Part shown: positions 1 to 5,686 of the stretch, in pieces
Position numbering within the stretch: position 1 is the stretch's first letter
Layout of the letters: the number at the start of each line of letters is the position of its first letter
Position numbers and translations under genes: made by a program
Source: Fimenecus sp045579305
GTDB taxonomy: Bacteria > Bacillota > Clostridia > Oscillospirales > Acutalibacteraceae
DNA: 5,686 nt
Direction: 5' to 3'
NCBI GenBank assembly: GCA_045579305.1
Contig: JAZNLY010000066.1
Location: 1 to 5,686, forward strand
The notes under the pieces: generated by a model
The model's database searches: none
Told to the model about the DNA's origin: nothing
What the model saw: the letters and a program-made list of their open reading frames with translations, nothing else

Positions 1-1
1 G

Positions 2-76
2 AACACCTTTGTAAACACCTTAACGGTTCAGCAGCCTGGAGAAATGGTACGGTGGCTTAAAAACCACCTACCTTAA
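2..76 (+). CDS. Possible C-terminal end of an upstream gene (partial)
   Basis: The second forward frame is open from the left edge and ends with TAA at 74-76. It reads a plausible C-terminus that includes QQPGEMVRWLKNHLP. The first frame is also open, up to a TAA at 58-60, so the choice of frame is a judgement; I prefer this one because its residue mix looks more protein-like and its stop lies 29 bases before the next gene. No family can be recognised from 24 residues. An inverted repeat (46-72) overlaps its end. If real, it would probably be co-transcribed with the gamma-glutamylcyclotransferase-like gene, since I see no good promoter between them. Confidence 0.25.
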   Translation, partial: NTFVNTLTVQQPGEMVRWLKNHLP

Positions 77-91
77 TAATATCAAATTAAG
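46..91 (+). repeat. Two adjacent inverted repeats before the GGCT-like gene
   Basis: The first arm pair is GGTA-c-GGTGG (46-55) against CCACCTACC (64-72), a 9-bp stem with one bulged base and an 8-base loop. The second is CTTAAT (72-77) against ATTAAG (86-91), again with an 8-base loop, ending at the ribosome binding site. There is no T-run, so neither looks like a standard terminator. They could be operator half-sites or leader structure, or arise by chance in AT-rich DNA. Function is unassigned. Confidence 0.35.
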
Positions 92-105
92 AAAGGAAGT
101 ATTTT

Positions 106-543
106 ATGTCAAAACTTTATTTAGCTTATGGTTCAAACCTGTACCTACAACAAATGGCTCACAGATGCCCTACAGCGAGAGTTGTAGCAACTACCTATCT
201 GGAACACTACAAACTTACATTTCGTGGTCACAACGGAAATGCAGTGGCAACAGTTGAGCCATCAGAAAATGACCGAGTACCAGTTATGATTTGGGAGATA
301 TTCGACAAGGACGAACAGAGCCTTGATATTTACGTAGGCTATCCACGACTTTACAGAAAAGAGTATGTAACAGTTAAAATTAACAGACAAAACACACAGG
401 TTATGATGTATGTTATGAATCCAGGCAGACCACTTGGAAAGCCGAGTGCTTATTATTACTCAACCATCCTAAAAGGCTACTTGGATGCAAGATTTGATAA
501 AACATACTTGAACGATGGTGTAATGAGGTCTGTGGTAAAATAA
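106..543 (+). CDS. Gamma-glutamylcyclotransferase-fold (AIG2/GGCT-like) family protein, catalytic Glu replaced
   Basis: This is a 145-residue protein of the GGCT/AIG2-like superfamily, small cytoplasmic proteins whose active members release 5-oxoproline from gamma-glutamyl compounds. The N-terminal YLAYGSNL (residues 5-12) is the signature substrate-binding loop. The core HGNAVATVEP (42-52 region) and PVMIWEI follow, and the C-terminal GRPLGKPSAYYYSTILKGY matches bacterial homologues as I remember them. The length is normal for the family. The family normally has Glu in the segment L-D-x-x-E-G; here residues 73-79 read LDIYVGY, so the catalytic position is Val77 (codon GTA, 334-336), one base from GAA. 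The start is supported by GAAAGGAAG at 91-99, six bases before ATG. A terminator follows at 619-650. The fold assignment is firm. Whether it has enzyme activity is doubtful; it could be a binding protein, a diverged enzyme or a decaying gene. Confidence 0.85.
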   Translation: MSKLYLAYGSNLYLQQMAHRCPTARVVATTYLEHYKLTFRGHNGNAVATVEPSENDRVPVMIWEIFDKDEQSLDIYVGYPRLYRKEYVTVKINRQNTQVMMYVMNPGRPLGKPSAYYYSTILKGYLDARFDKTYLNDGVMRSVVK

Positions 544-618
544 CGGTACATATAACTAAGGATTTCATAGAGAATTATGCATCGCTTAAGCCCTTAAAAA
601 ATCGAGCGTCGTACATGG

Positions 619-660
619 AAAAACAACCTATTATGTAGTAGGTTGTTTTTATTGATTTTT
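619..660 (+). terminator. Rho-independent terminator after the GGCT-like gene
   Basis: A perfect 12-bp stem pairs AAAAACAACCTA (619-630) with TAGGTTGTTTTT (639-650) around the 8-base loop TTATGTAG, followed by ATTGATTTTT. The A-run on the 5' side would let it work in both directions, but only the forward side has a gene ending into it. It lies 75 bases after the stop of the GGCT-like gene. The stretch 544-618 between them shows nothing I can name. Confidence 0.85.
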
Positions 661-680
661 AAGGCGCAGTATGTTATGAT
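652..680 (+). promoter_or_regulatory. Sigma-A-type promoter for the inositol-phosphatase-family gene
   Basis: The -35 box TTGATT (652-657, 4 of 6 consensus bases) and the -10 box TATGAT (675-680, 5 of 6) are separated by an ideal 17 bases. Transcription would start near 687, giving a leader of about 38 bases. The -35 box begins two bases after the terminator stem, inside its T-rich tail, so terminator and promoter are packed together and insulate the two genes. No operator-like repeat is evident. This is inference from consensus matching. Confidence 0.65.
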
Positions 681-724
681 TTAACAATAAAATTCATGTA
701 GACAAATACTTAAAAGGATGATAA

Positions 725-1486
725 ATGATGCTTAACAAAATTACTGAAATAGTAAAAGAGGCAGGAAAGATAATTCATTCTGCACACAATCAGGAGAATA
801 CTGTAACAGCCAAAGAAGGTAAGAAAAATTTTGTAACAAAATACGATGTTGCTGTACAGGAATTCTTATTTAAAGAGCTTGGCAAAGCTTTCCCTGATGC
901 CCAGTTTATCGGTGAAGAAGGCGAGAATGACTTTTCAACTGATGGTTTGCGTTTTATAATTGACCCAATTGACGGAACCACAAACTTTATGCAGGACTAT
1001 CGTTGTAGTTGCATTTCTGTTGCACTTTGCAATAATAATGATGTTATTGCAGGCGTTGTATATAACCCTTATACTGACGAGCTCTTTAGTGCTGAAAAAG
1101 GCAAGGGAGCGAACCTTAATGGAAACAGGATAAAGGTGAGTGAACGCCCACTTTCAGATGGACTCGCTCTTTTTGGAACCTCTCCATATCACCCTGAAAA
1201 TACAGATGAAACCTTTGCACTTTTAAGAAAGGTTTTTGATTTTTCTCGTGATATTCGTAGAAGTGGCTCAGCTGCTTACGATATCTGCACAGTTGCTTGT
1301 GGCAGATGTGAGGTGTTCTTTGAGAAAGGTTTGCAGCCTTGGGATATTGCAGCAGGAACTTTAATCTTAAAAGAAGCTGGTGGTGTTGCATTGAATTATC
1401 AAGGAAGAGAAATTAGTTTTTCAGCACCGAATGATGTTGTTTTTGCTAACCCTAAAGCATACAAAGAGTTTATAACCTTACTTTAA
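725..1486 (+). CDS. Inositol-monophosphatase (SuhB/IMPase) family phosphatase
   Basis: This 253-residue protein has the usual IMPase length and the complete two-metal (Mg) active site of the Li-sensitive phosphatase superfamily. Features in order are Asp41 in TKYDVAVQ, the GEE motif with Glu64, DPIDGTTNF (residues 80-88, ligands Asp80 and Asp83), the substrate-side segment RRSGSAAYD (178-186) and PWDIAAG..LKEAGG (205-220) with Asp207. It is a soluble cytoplasmic enzyme without signal peptide. Family members dephosphorylate myo-inositol 1-phosphate, but also 3'-phosphoadenosine 5'-phosphate, fructose-1,6-bisphosphate, NADP or histidinol phosphate. The sequence alone does not decide between these, although the length and motif B favour the SuhB/IMPA group. 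AAAAGGATG (712-720) precedes two consecutive ATGs (725 and 728), and either could be the start. It has its own promoter and terminator and appears monocistronic. Confidence 0.92.
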   Translation: MMLNKITEIVKEAGKIIHSAHNQENTVTAKEGKKNFVTKYDVAVQEFLFKELGKAFPDAQFIGEEGENDFSTDGLRFIIDPIDGTTNFMQDYRCSCISVALCNNNDVIAGVVYNPYTDELFSAEKGKGANLNGNRIKVSERPLSDGLALFGTSPYHPENTDETFALLRKVFDFSRDIRRSGSAAYDICTVACGRCEVFFEKGLQPWDIAAGTLILKEAGGVALNYQGREISFSAPNDVVFANPKAYKEFITLL

Positions 1487-1520
1487 AAATTCTTTTAAGT
1501 AAACAAAGTGTATAAATAAA

Positions 1521-1570
1521 TAAGCGTTGCATTTGGGATTATGTTGTCCCTTGTGCAACGCTTAATTTTT
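1521..1570. terminator. Bidirectional rho-independent terminator between convergent genes
   Basis: An 11-bp perfect stem pairs TAAGCGTTGCA (1521-1531) with TGCAACGCTTA (1554-1564). Inside it a second helix pairs GGGA (1535-1538) with TCCC (1547-1550). On the forward side it is followed by ATTTTTTATTT. On the reverse side the complementary strand continues TTTATTTATA, so it can stop both the phosphatase-gene transcript (stop at 1484-1486) and the reverse-strand operon, whose last stop codon (1570-1572) lies only a few bases from the stem. Confidence 0.88.
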
Positions 1571-2835
1571 TATTTATAATCTGGATATGTTACTGTTCTA
1601 CCTGTAAAAAACTCAACTACTGACTGATAAATTTCAGTGAATATTTTTTGTGTTCTCCCCTTGACTGCAAGCTCGTAAGAGATTTTCTTTGAATACTTAT
1701 CGCCACTTTCCTTTTGTTCCTTTGCATAGTCGTGGTCAAACACATCATAAAGACGTTCAACTCTTGTTGTATATGTTGAAGTGTCGTTTTCGTCAATTTC
1801 AACCACACGATAACCATATTGAGTTGTATAAGCTAATCCCTTATAGCGTGTCATTGGAGAGGTGAAAATATCAATATTCTGGTTTCTTACACCAAATGCG
1901 TTTGTATGGTCGTGGCCTGTGAACATTGCAAGCACATCGCCTGTTTCAACCAAAGCATCAAACTGACCATCGTTGTAATAACCCGGACATGGATATTCAT
2001 TGAGCGTACCATAGTTTGTATTTTCTGGGTCGAACATATAATATTCATCTTCATTATAAAGATGTTTTTCTGAAAATAGCTTCTTTGAATCAACCTTTTT
2101 AAGAACATCATAAATTTCAGGAACAATAATATGCTGGAAAACAACTGAGTTGACAGTTTCGCCACCATTTTCTTCTTTAAGCTTTGCAGAAGTTTCTTTA
2201 TACCACTCAATTTGTTCAGTTCTTACTCTGTCATAATGTCTTGGCTCATCTTCGTCATAATCACCTGAGTCAAATACCCAAAGATTGAAATTTACCTTGT
2301 CACTATCAGAAGCCAAAACAGGAATATTGAATGTTGCGCAGTTTTTGAAATTTGTTTCATCACCTGCAGATATTACACAAGAGAATGTCTTGTAATATTC
2401 CATAATATCTTTTCTTGACATTGGTCCTTCTTCTGAATCGTGATTACCAAAGGTTACAGCAACAGGAATGTTTCTTGATTCAAAGATATTCATAAGTGCA
2501 TTTATAAGCTTTTTTGTTTCTTCAGGGTCTTCGTTAGGATGTGTATTATCACCTGTAAGTACAACAAGGTCAGGCTTTTCAATATCACAAGCATTAGCAA
2601 TAACCCATATTGATGAATCAAAATGCTTATCATTATCAAGATGGGTGTCGGCAATATGTAATATTTTGAGCTTACCATTAGAATTGAATCTTATTGTTGT
2701 GTCTGTTGTTTTCTGTGAATCAGCAGAGGAGTAGTCGATATTTGTGTTTTCAGGTTCAACTTCAAAATAAATTATTCCTGCCACAAGATTAACAATACAT
2801 ACTACTAACACAATTAAAATTATTTTTTTCAACAT
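1570..2835 (-). CDS. Membrane-anchored calcineurin-like metallophosphoesterase (Dcr2-like)
   Basis: This 421-residue protein has an N-terminal Lys-Lys followed by a hydrophobic segment (residues 5-24). That predicts a signal anchor or signal peptide, with the catalytic domain outside the membrane; there is no proper lipobox. All calcineurin-fold metal motifs are present in order: DTH (Asp63, His65), GDN (Asp96), GNHD (Asn131, His132), His235 in VVFQHIIVPE and GHDH (His308, His310). The lone-His segment followed by CPGYYNDGQFDALVETGD and GHDHTNAF resembles the Dcr2/PAP28-type phosphoesterase group as I remember it. Substrate is unknown; phosphomonoester, phosphodiester or cell-surface phosphate are all possible. 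About 60 C-terminal residues after the core are not recognised. GGGAG (2844-2848) lies eight bases before ATG. It is the last gene of the reverse operon, 16 bases after the glucosidase stop. Confidence 0.88.
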   Translation of the reverse strand: MLKKIILIVLVVCIVNLVAGIIYFEVEPENTNIDYSSADSQKTTDTTIRFNSNGKLKILHIADTHLDNDKHFDSSIWVIANACDIEKPDLVVLTGDNTHPNEDPEETKKLINALMNIFESRNIPVAVTFGNHDSEEGPMSRKDIMEYYKTFSCVISAGDETNFKNCATFNIPVLASDSDKVNFNLWVFDSGDYDEDEPRHYDRVRTEQIEWYKETSAKLKEENGGETVNSVVFQHIIVPEIYDVLKKVDSKKLFSEKHLYNEDEYYMFDPENTNYGTLNEYPCPGYYNDGQFDALVETGDVLAMFTGHDHTNAFGVRNQNIDIFTSPMTRYKGLAYTTQYGYRVVEIDENDTSTYTTRVERLYDVFDHDYAKEQKESGDKYSKKISYELAVKGRTQKIFTEIYQSVVEFFTGRTVTYPDYK

Positions 2836-2851
2836 TTTAACATCTCCCGAC

Positions 2852-4732
2852 TCATTTTTTTACTCTATAGATATTCACTTCATACGCACGAAGCTTATCT
2901 GCAGATACAAAATAATTTGAAAGTAAACATTCACCTTCTATAGAAACAGGTCTTTCAATAATATTTTCCGTGAGGTTTATCTCAATATAGAATTTGCTTT
3001 CAGCACTTTCTCTGTAAAAGCAGAATGTTTCATCATTTGTTTCAATTGGTTTGAAATCACCATAAACAAGGGTTGACTTGTTTGCTTTACGAAGAGCCAT
3101 AAGAGATTTATAGTAATTAAAAGTACTTGTTGAATCTTCAAGCTGTACTTTTGCATTACATTCTTTATAGTCACCATTGACTCTAATCCAAGGCACACCT
3201 GTTGTAAACCCTGCATTTTCACTATCATCCCAACAGATGGGAGTTCTTGCGTTATCTCTTCCACCTGCAAGAATTTCTGCAAAAATTTCTGCTTCATCTC
3301 TGCCCATTTTAATATTTTCGTTAAATCTGTTGATTGCCTCGACATCACGAATTTCACTCATATTGTTGAATTGGCAGTTCATCATACCCAATTCCTGACC
3401 TTGGTAAATATATGGTGTACCACGAGTTGTAAGCACCATTGCACCGAGAAGCTTTGAAAGTGGTTTTCTGAACTTGGTATCAGGATTAACCTTTGAAACC
3501 ATTCGTGGATTATCGTGGTTTTCAATAACGAATGATGGCCATGATGAGCCACAAAGTGAAAGCTGATATTTTATAAAAGCCTCTTTCAAGTATTTAAGGT
3601 CATATTTATAATCCTGATACTTTTGTTTTCCAGGATTCTCAATATGGTCAAAAAGGAATGCCTGACAAACCTCTTGTCGTGAATCATCTGAAATAAGTTT
3701 GACCATTTCAATACCTGTACTGCAAGGCTCTGCAACACAAAAACTTTCAGGAAATTTCTTGAAAGTCCTTTCATTAAGTTCTTTAAGATATTCATGAAGT
3801 CTTGGACCCCACGAATAGTGTTCAGCACCGCAACCGAATAGTTTGCCAATGTGTGGATTGCCGTCAGGAAGACTTGGGACCTTTGAAATAAGGGTGATAA
3901 CATCCATTCTAAATCCATCAACACCTTTTTCGAGCCACCAAGAAACCATATCATAGATTTCTTTTCTGAGTTCAGGATTTTCCCAGTTCAAATCCATTTG
4001 TTTTGATGAGAAAAGGTGTAAAGCCCATTCGTCCAATTCAGGATAATAATTCCACGCAGAACCCGAGAAAACTGATGTCCAGTTATTTGGCGGAATTCCG
4101 TCACCCTTGCCCTTACGGAATATGTAATAATCCTTGTATTTTTCGTCCCCTGCCAACGCTTTCTGGAACCATTCGTGTTCATCAGAAGTATGGTTAACAA
4201 CAAGGTCCATAACAAGCTTCATACCGCGTTTATGAATTTCGTCGAGCATCAAATCAAAGTCGTCCATTGTCCCGAATTCTGTCATAATCCTGCGATAATC
4301 ACGGATATCATAACCCATATCATCATTAGGTGAATCATAAATGGGGCTTAACCAAAGCACATCAACACCTAAATCTTTAAGATAATCAAGCTTTGAGATA
4401 ATACCCTGTAAATCACCGATACCATCACCATTTGAGTCCATAAATGAACGAGGATAAATCTGATAGATAACAGACTCTTTCCACCATTTAGGGTCAACTT
4501 CGTTTTTAGCAATAACCTTTTCAGTGGTTAAATTCATAAGGCTAGCAATTTGTTCAATTTCAGAAACAGAAAGCTTATCACCTAAGAGCTCGACAATAGT
4601 CTTTTCTCTATATATAGGGTTTACCAATATATCATTTGAAAGATTATTACGATAAACCACCATTTGCGCAACATCATAACCTACAGGGTTATCAAGTACA
4701 TCACTCAAGGTGCTCATAGGAGTAATTTTCAT
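2852..4732 (-). CDS. GH13 alpha-glucosidase (oligo-1,6-glucosidase type) with N-terminal extension
   Basis: This is a 626-residue glycoside hydrolase family 13 enzyme without signal peptide, so probably cytoplasmic. Residues 83-95 (WWKESVIYQIYPR) begin the usual (beta/alpha)8 barrel. The calcium-loop motif DSNGDGIGD spans 99-107. Region I is DLVVNH (176-181), region V QMDLN (245-249), region II GFRMDV with nucleophile Asp277, region III VAEP with acid/base Glu335 and region IV ENHDNPR with Asp407. GTPYIYQGQELGM and ARTP-ICWD follow, then a small C-terminal beta domain from about 540. Val278 after the nucleophile is typical of alpha-1,6-active members, whereas alpha-1,4 maltases have Thr or Ala. 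I therefore infer hydrolysis of isomalto-oligosaccharides or related glucosides (MalL/DexB-like); trehalose-6-phosphate hydrolase is a less likely alternative. Residues 1-82 are extra to the family. The phosphoesterase gene follows after 16 bases. Confidence 0.93.
   Translation of the reverse strand: MKITPMSTLSDVLDNPVGYDVAQMVVYRNNLSNDILVNPIYREKTIVELLGDKLSVSEIEQIASLMNLTTEKVIAKNEVDPKWWKESVIYQIYPRSFMDSNGDGIGDLQGIISKLDYLKDLGVDVLWLSPIYDSPNDDMGYDIRDYRRIMTEFGTMDDFDLMLDEIHKRGMKLVMDLVVNHTSDEHEWFQKALAGDEKYKDYYIFRKGKGDGIPPNNWTSVFSGSAWNYYPELDEWALHLFSSKQMDLNWENPELRKEIYDMVSWWLEKGVDGFRMDVITLISKVPSLPDGNPHIGKLFGCGAEHYSWGPRLHEYLKELNERTFKKFPESFCVAEPCSTGIEMVKLISDDSRQEVCQAFLFDHIENPGKQKYQDYKYDLKYLKEAFIKYQLSLCGSSWPSFVIENHDNPRMVSKVNPDTKFRKPLSKLLGAMVLTTRGTPYIYQGQELGMMNCQFNNMSEIRDVEAINRFNENIKMGRDEAEIFAEILAGGRDNARTPICWDDSENAGFTTGVPWIRVNGDYKECNAKVQLEDSTSTFNYYKSLMALRKANKSTLVYGDFKPIETNDETFCFYRESAESKFYIEINLTENIIERPVSIEGECLLSNYFVSADKLRAYEVNIYRVKK
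4487..4732 (-). other. Additional N-terminal module of the GH13 enzyme (residues 1-82)
   Basis: Typical oligo-1,6-glucosidases start a few residues before the WWKE segment, which here begins at residue 83. The added part is probably helical and contains STLSDVLDNPVGYDV (residues 7-21), NDILVNPIY (33-41) and TIVELLGDKLSVSEIEQI (45-62). It recalls, from memory, small helical segments of the pattern 'l-x-x-l-L-x-N-P' attached to several Clostridia glycosidases, which would make it a localisation, oligomerisation or carbohydrate-contact module. That family link is uncertain. The well-placed ribosome binding site before Met1 argues that the module is translated. Confidence 0.5.
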
Positions 4733-4737
4733 AAAAA

Positions 4738-4743
4738 TCCCCT
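4738..4743 (-). promoter_or_regulatory. Ribosome binding site that fixes the GH13 start
   Basis: Read on the reverse strand, AGGGGA lies five bases before the ATG at 4732. This supports the long form of the protein rather than a start nearer the catalytic barrel. The purines partly overlap a 6-bp hairpin (CCTTTT, 4755-4750, with AAAAGG, 4746-4741), which might lower access to the site, although the A-U-rich stem is weak. Confidence 0.7.
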
Positions 4744-4761
4744 TTTCAAAAAAGGCCTTGT

Positions 4762-4791
4762 AGTATACACAAAGCTTTTGCTAAATTTCAA
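4762..4791 (-). promoter_or_regulatory. Sigma-A-type promoter for the GH13-phosphoesterase operon
   Basis: On the reverse strand TTGAAA (4791-4786, 5 of 6 consensus) and TATACT (4767-4762, 5 of 6) are 18 bases apart. Transcription would begin near 4755, about 20-25 bases before the GH13 start. The spacer contains the palindrome AAAGCTTT (4771-4778) within CAAAAGCTTTG, a position where a sugar-responsive repressor could bind, but the palindrome lacks the central CG typical of LacI-family sites. The -35 box sits just after the stop of the beta-helix gene. Confidence 0.6.
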
Positions 4792-4792
4792 A

Positions 4793-5686
4793 TTAATCGT
4801 CCAAGTTTGTTATTTTACCAATGAAAACATTTGACTCTGTTAACAACTCATCAGATTTTTGATTTTCAAATATAATTCCATAATTCGGCGAATTGGTGTT
4901 TTCGGGTGAAATAAAAACATTATTCTTTATTTTCACATCATAAACCATGGGTCTGAAAATTATGTAACCTCTACTTTTACCATACAGCCCTGATTTACCA
5001 TCAAAAATATTATTTTCAATCAAAATGTTATGATGCCCACAATCTCCATGATGACCTATGGCAGGAAAACCTGCACATTTGAAAATGTTATTTGATATTG
5101 TGATATTGTGGCACACTGTATCATCTTTGCAAAAGTCAATTAAATTACCATTACAGTTATAAACAGGGCCGTAACTACCTTCATGGGCAAGGTCAAGTTG
5201 AATCTGCTCGTTAAGAAGATTTTCAGGAATTAAAGTGTATGAAGGTCCGTCAAACACACAACTGTCTATAACGGTATTTTCAGATGAGTTAATCTCAATC
5301 ATATGCCACATTGAGCAGTGACGAAAATTGCAACCGACAATTCGTATATTACGACAATGTACTGTATTAACAAGAGTGGATTTTTCTATCAAATCAGCAT
5401 TGCCATCAAAAATACCACCCGAAATTACAACATCGTGCGTACCTTCGTAGCCACTCCACTGTGGCTCTGAATAAGCTGCAAGAAGATATCTTGTTACAGG
5501 CTCAATTTCCTTACTGCGTAAAATCACAGCATTGTCAGATAATTTAAAAATCTGATTTGAATAGAAAATAAGTGTTGAAGAAACAAGATAAGTGCCGTCA
5601 GGAAAGTATATTGTACCTCCATCTTTCACCTTATCAATACATTCCTGCAATGCTTTGGTATCATCGTGAACACCATCAGCAAAAAC
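4793..5686 (-). CDS. Right-handed beta-helix protein, pectate-lyase superfamily (N-terminus beyond window)
   Basis: The reverse frame is open to the right edge, giving 297 visible residues. The first visible ones, VFADGVHDDTKALQ, then GGTIYFPDGTYLVSS, are the hallmark start of the pectate-lyase superfamily N-terminal coil (Pectate_lyase_3 type). The true start is therefore upstream, outside the window; a TTG at 5650-5648 is an internal Leu codon. The rest shows parallel beta-helix turns such as NIRIVGCNF, NTVIDSCVF, NITISNNIF, NILIENNIF and DVKIKNNVF, with Asn ladders. A segment with QIQLDLA and AIGHHGDCGHH (visible residues about 161-219) may line a site. Specific chemistry (lyase, glycosidase or epimerase) cannot be assigned. 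Ten Cys residues suggest a reducing, cytoplasmic setting. It lies upstream of the GH13 gene in the same direction, separated by 60 bases with no strong terminator. Confidence 0.85.
   Translation of the reverse strand, partial: VFADGVHDDTKALQECIDKVKDGGTIYFPDGTYLVSSTLIFYSNQIFKLSDNAVILRSKEIEPVTRYLLAAYSEPQWSGYEGTHDVVISGGIFDGNADLIEKSTLVNTVHCRNIRIVGCNFRHCSMWHMIEINSSENTVIDSCVFDGPSYTLIPENLLNEQIQLDLAHEGSYGPVYNCNGNLIDFCKDDTVCHNITISNNIFKCAGFPAIGHHGDCGHHNILIENNIFDGKSGLYGKSRGYIIFRPMVYDVKIKNNVFISPENTNSPNYGIIFENQKSDELLTESNVFIGKITNLDD

Noticed and set aside
544..618. Spacer with CGCTTAAGCCCTTAA and ATCGAGCGTCG that might be an attachment site or element end
   Set aside because: No direct repeat elsewhere in the window, no integrase or transposase gene, and only a 4-bp possible pairing; it cannot be supported.
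790..1391. Reverse-strand open frames opposite the inositol-phosphatase gene
   Set aside because: They are antisense to a full-length conserved enzyme, without start signals or recognisable domains.
2468..2734. Forward open frame antisense to the phosphoesterase gene
   Set aside because: It lies wholly inside a gene with complete catalytic motifs on the other strand, has no convincing ribosome binding site, and its product resembles no family.
2746..2757. Recurring PENT(N) peptide in the phosphoesterase (twice), the beta-helix protein and, as PENTD, the phosphatase
   Set aside because: It is a four- to five-residue coincidence in unrelated protein contexts, and the underlying DNA does not form an extended repeat.
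2764..2823. Possible lipoprotein signal at Cys13 of the phosphoesterase
   Set aside because: Residues before Cys13 are LVV, lacking the small residue (Gly, Ala or Ser) needed at -1, and Cys sits in the middle of the hydrophobic segment; a membrane anchor or cleavable signal peptide fits better.
2977..4215. Several open frames of 64-126 codons on both strands within the GH13 gene
   Set aside because: They overlap an intact, motif-complete GH13 gene in other frames and have low-complexity, non-family products; they are shadows of AT-rich coding sequence.

Overview
The window looks like chromosomal DNA of a low-GC Gram-positive bacterium, most likely a gut Clostridia (Ruminococcaceae/Oscillospiraceae or Eubacterium type). 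This rests on the AT-rich composition, strong purine-rich ribosome binding sites, sigma-A-like promoter boxes, simple hairpin/T-run terminators and the protein families present. No genus can be fixed from the sequence alone.

Left part, + strand. A possible C-terminal scrap of an upstream gene (stop at 74-76) is followed by a small gamma-glutamylcyclotransferase-fold (AIG2/GGCT-like) gene at 106-543. Its expected catalytic Glu is replaced by Val. A perfect 12-bp hairpin terminator (619-650) closes this unit. A well-formed promoter (652-680) directly after it drives an inositol-monophosphatase-family gene (725-1486) with all metal-binding motifs intact.

Middle and right part, - strand. A bidirectional terminator (1521-1570) separates the phosphatase gene from a convergent cluster. 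In transcription order (right to left) the cluster holds three genes. The first is a right-handed beta-helix protein of the pectate-lyase superfamily, whose N-terminus lies beyond the right edge. The second is a GH13 alpha-glucosidase of the oligo-1,6-glucosidase type with an extra N-terminal module of about 80 residues. The third is a membrane-anchored calcineurin-like phosphoesterase resembling the Dcr2 group. The last two are 16 bases apart and clearly co-transcribed. A promoter (4762-4791) sits in the short gap before the GH13 gene, so the beta-helix gene may belong to the same transcript or precede it.

Taken together the right-hand cluster looks like a small carbohydrate-handling locus: a beta-helix carbohydrate-active protein, a predicted cytoplasmic alpha-1,6-type glucosidase and a surface phosphoesterase of unknown substrate. 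No transporter or regulator gene is visible. I see no CRISPR, tRNA, rRNA, insertion sequence or recognisable defence system, and no convincing novel multi-gene system. The points most worth a second look are the GGCT catalytic substitution, the GH13 N-terminal extension, the GH13/Dcr2-like pairing and the Cys/His-rich beta-helix protein. No stretch longer than about 180 bases lacks a gene.
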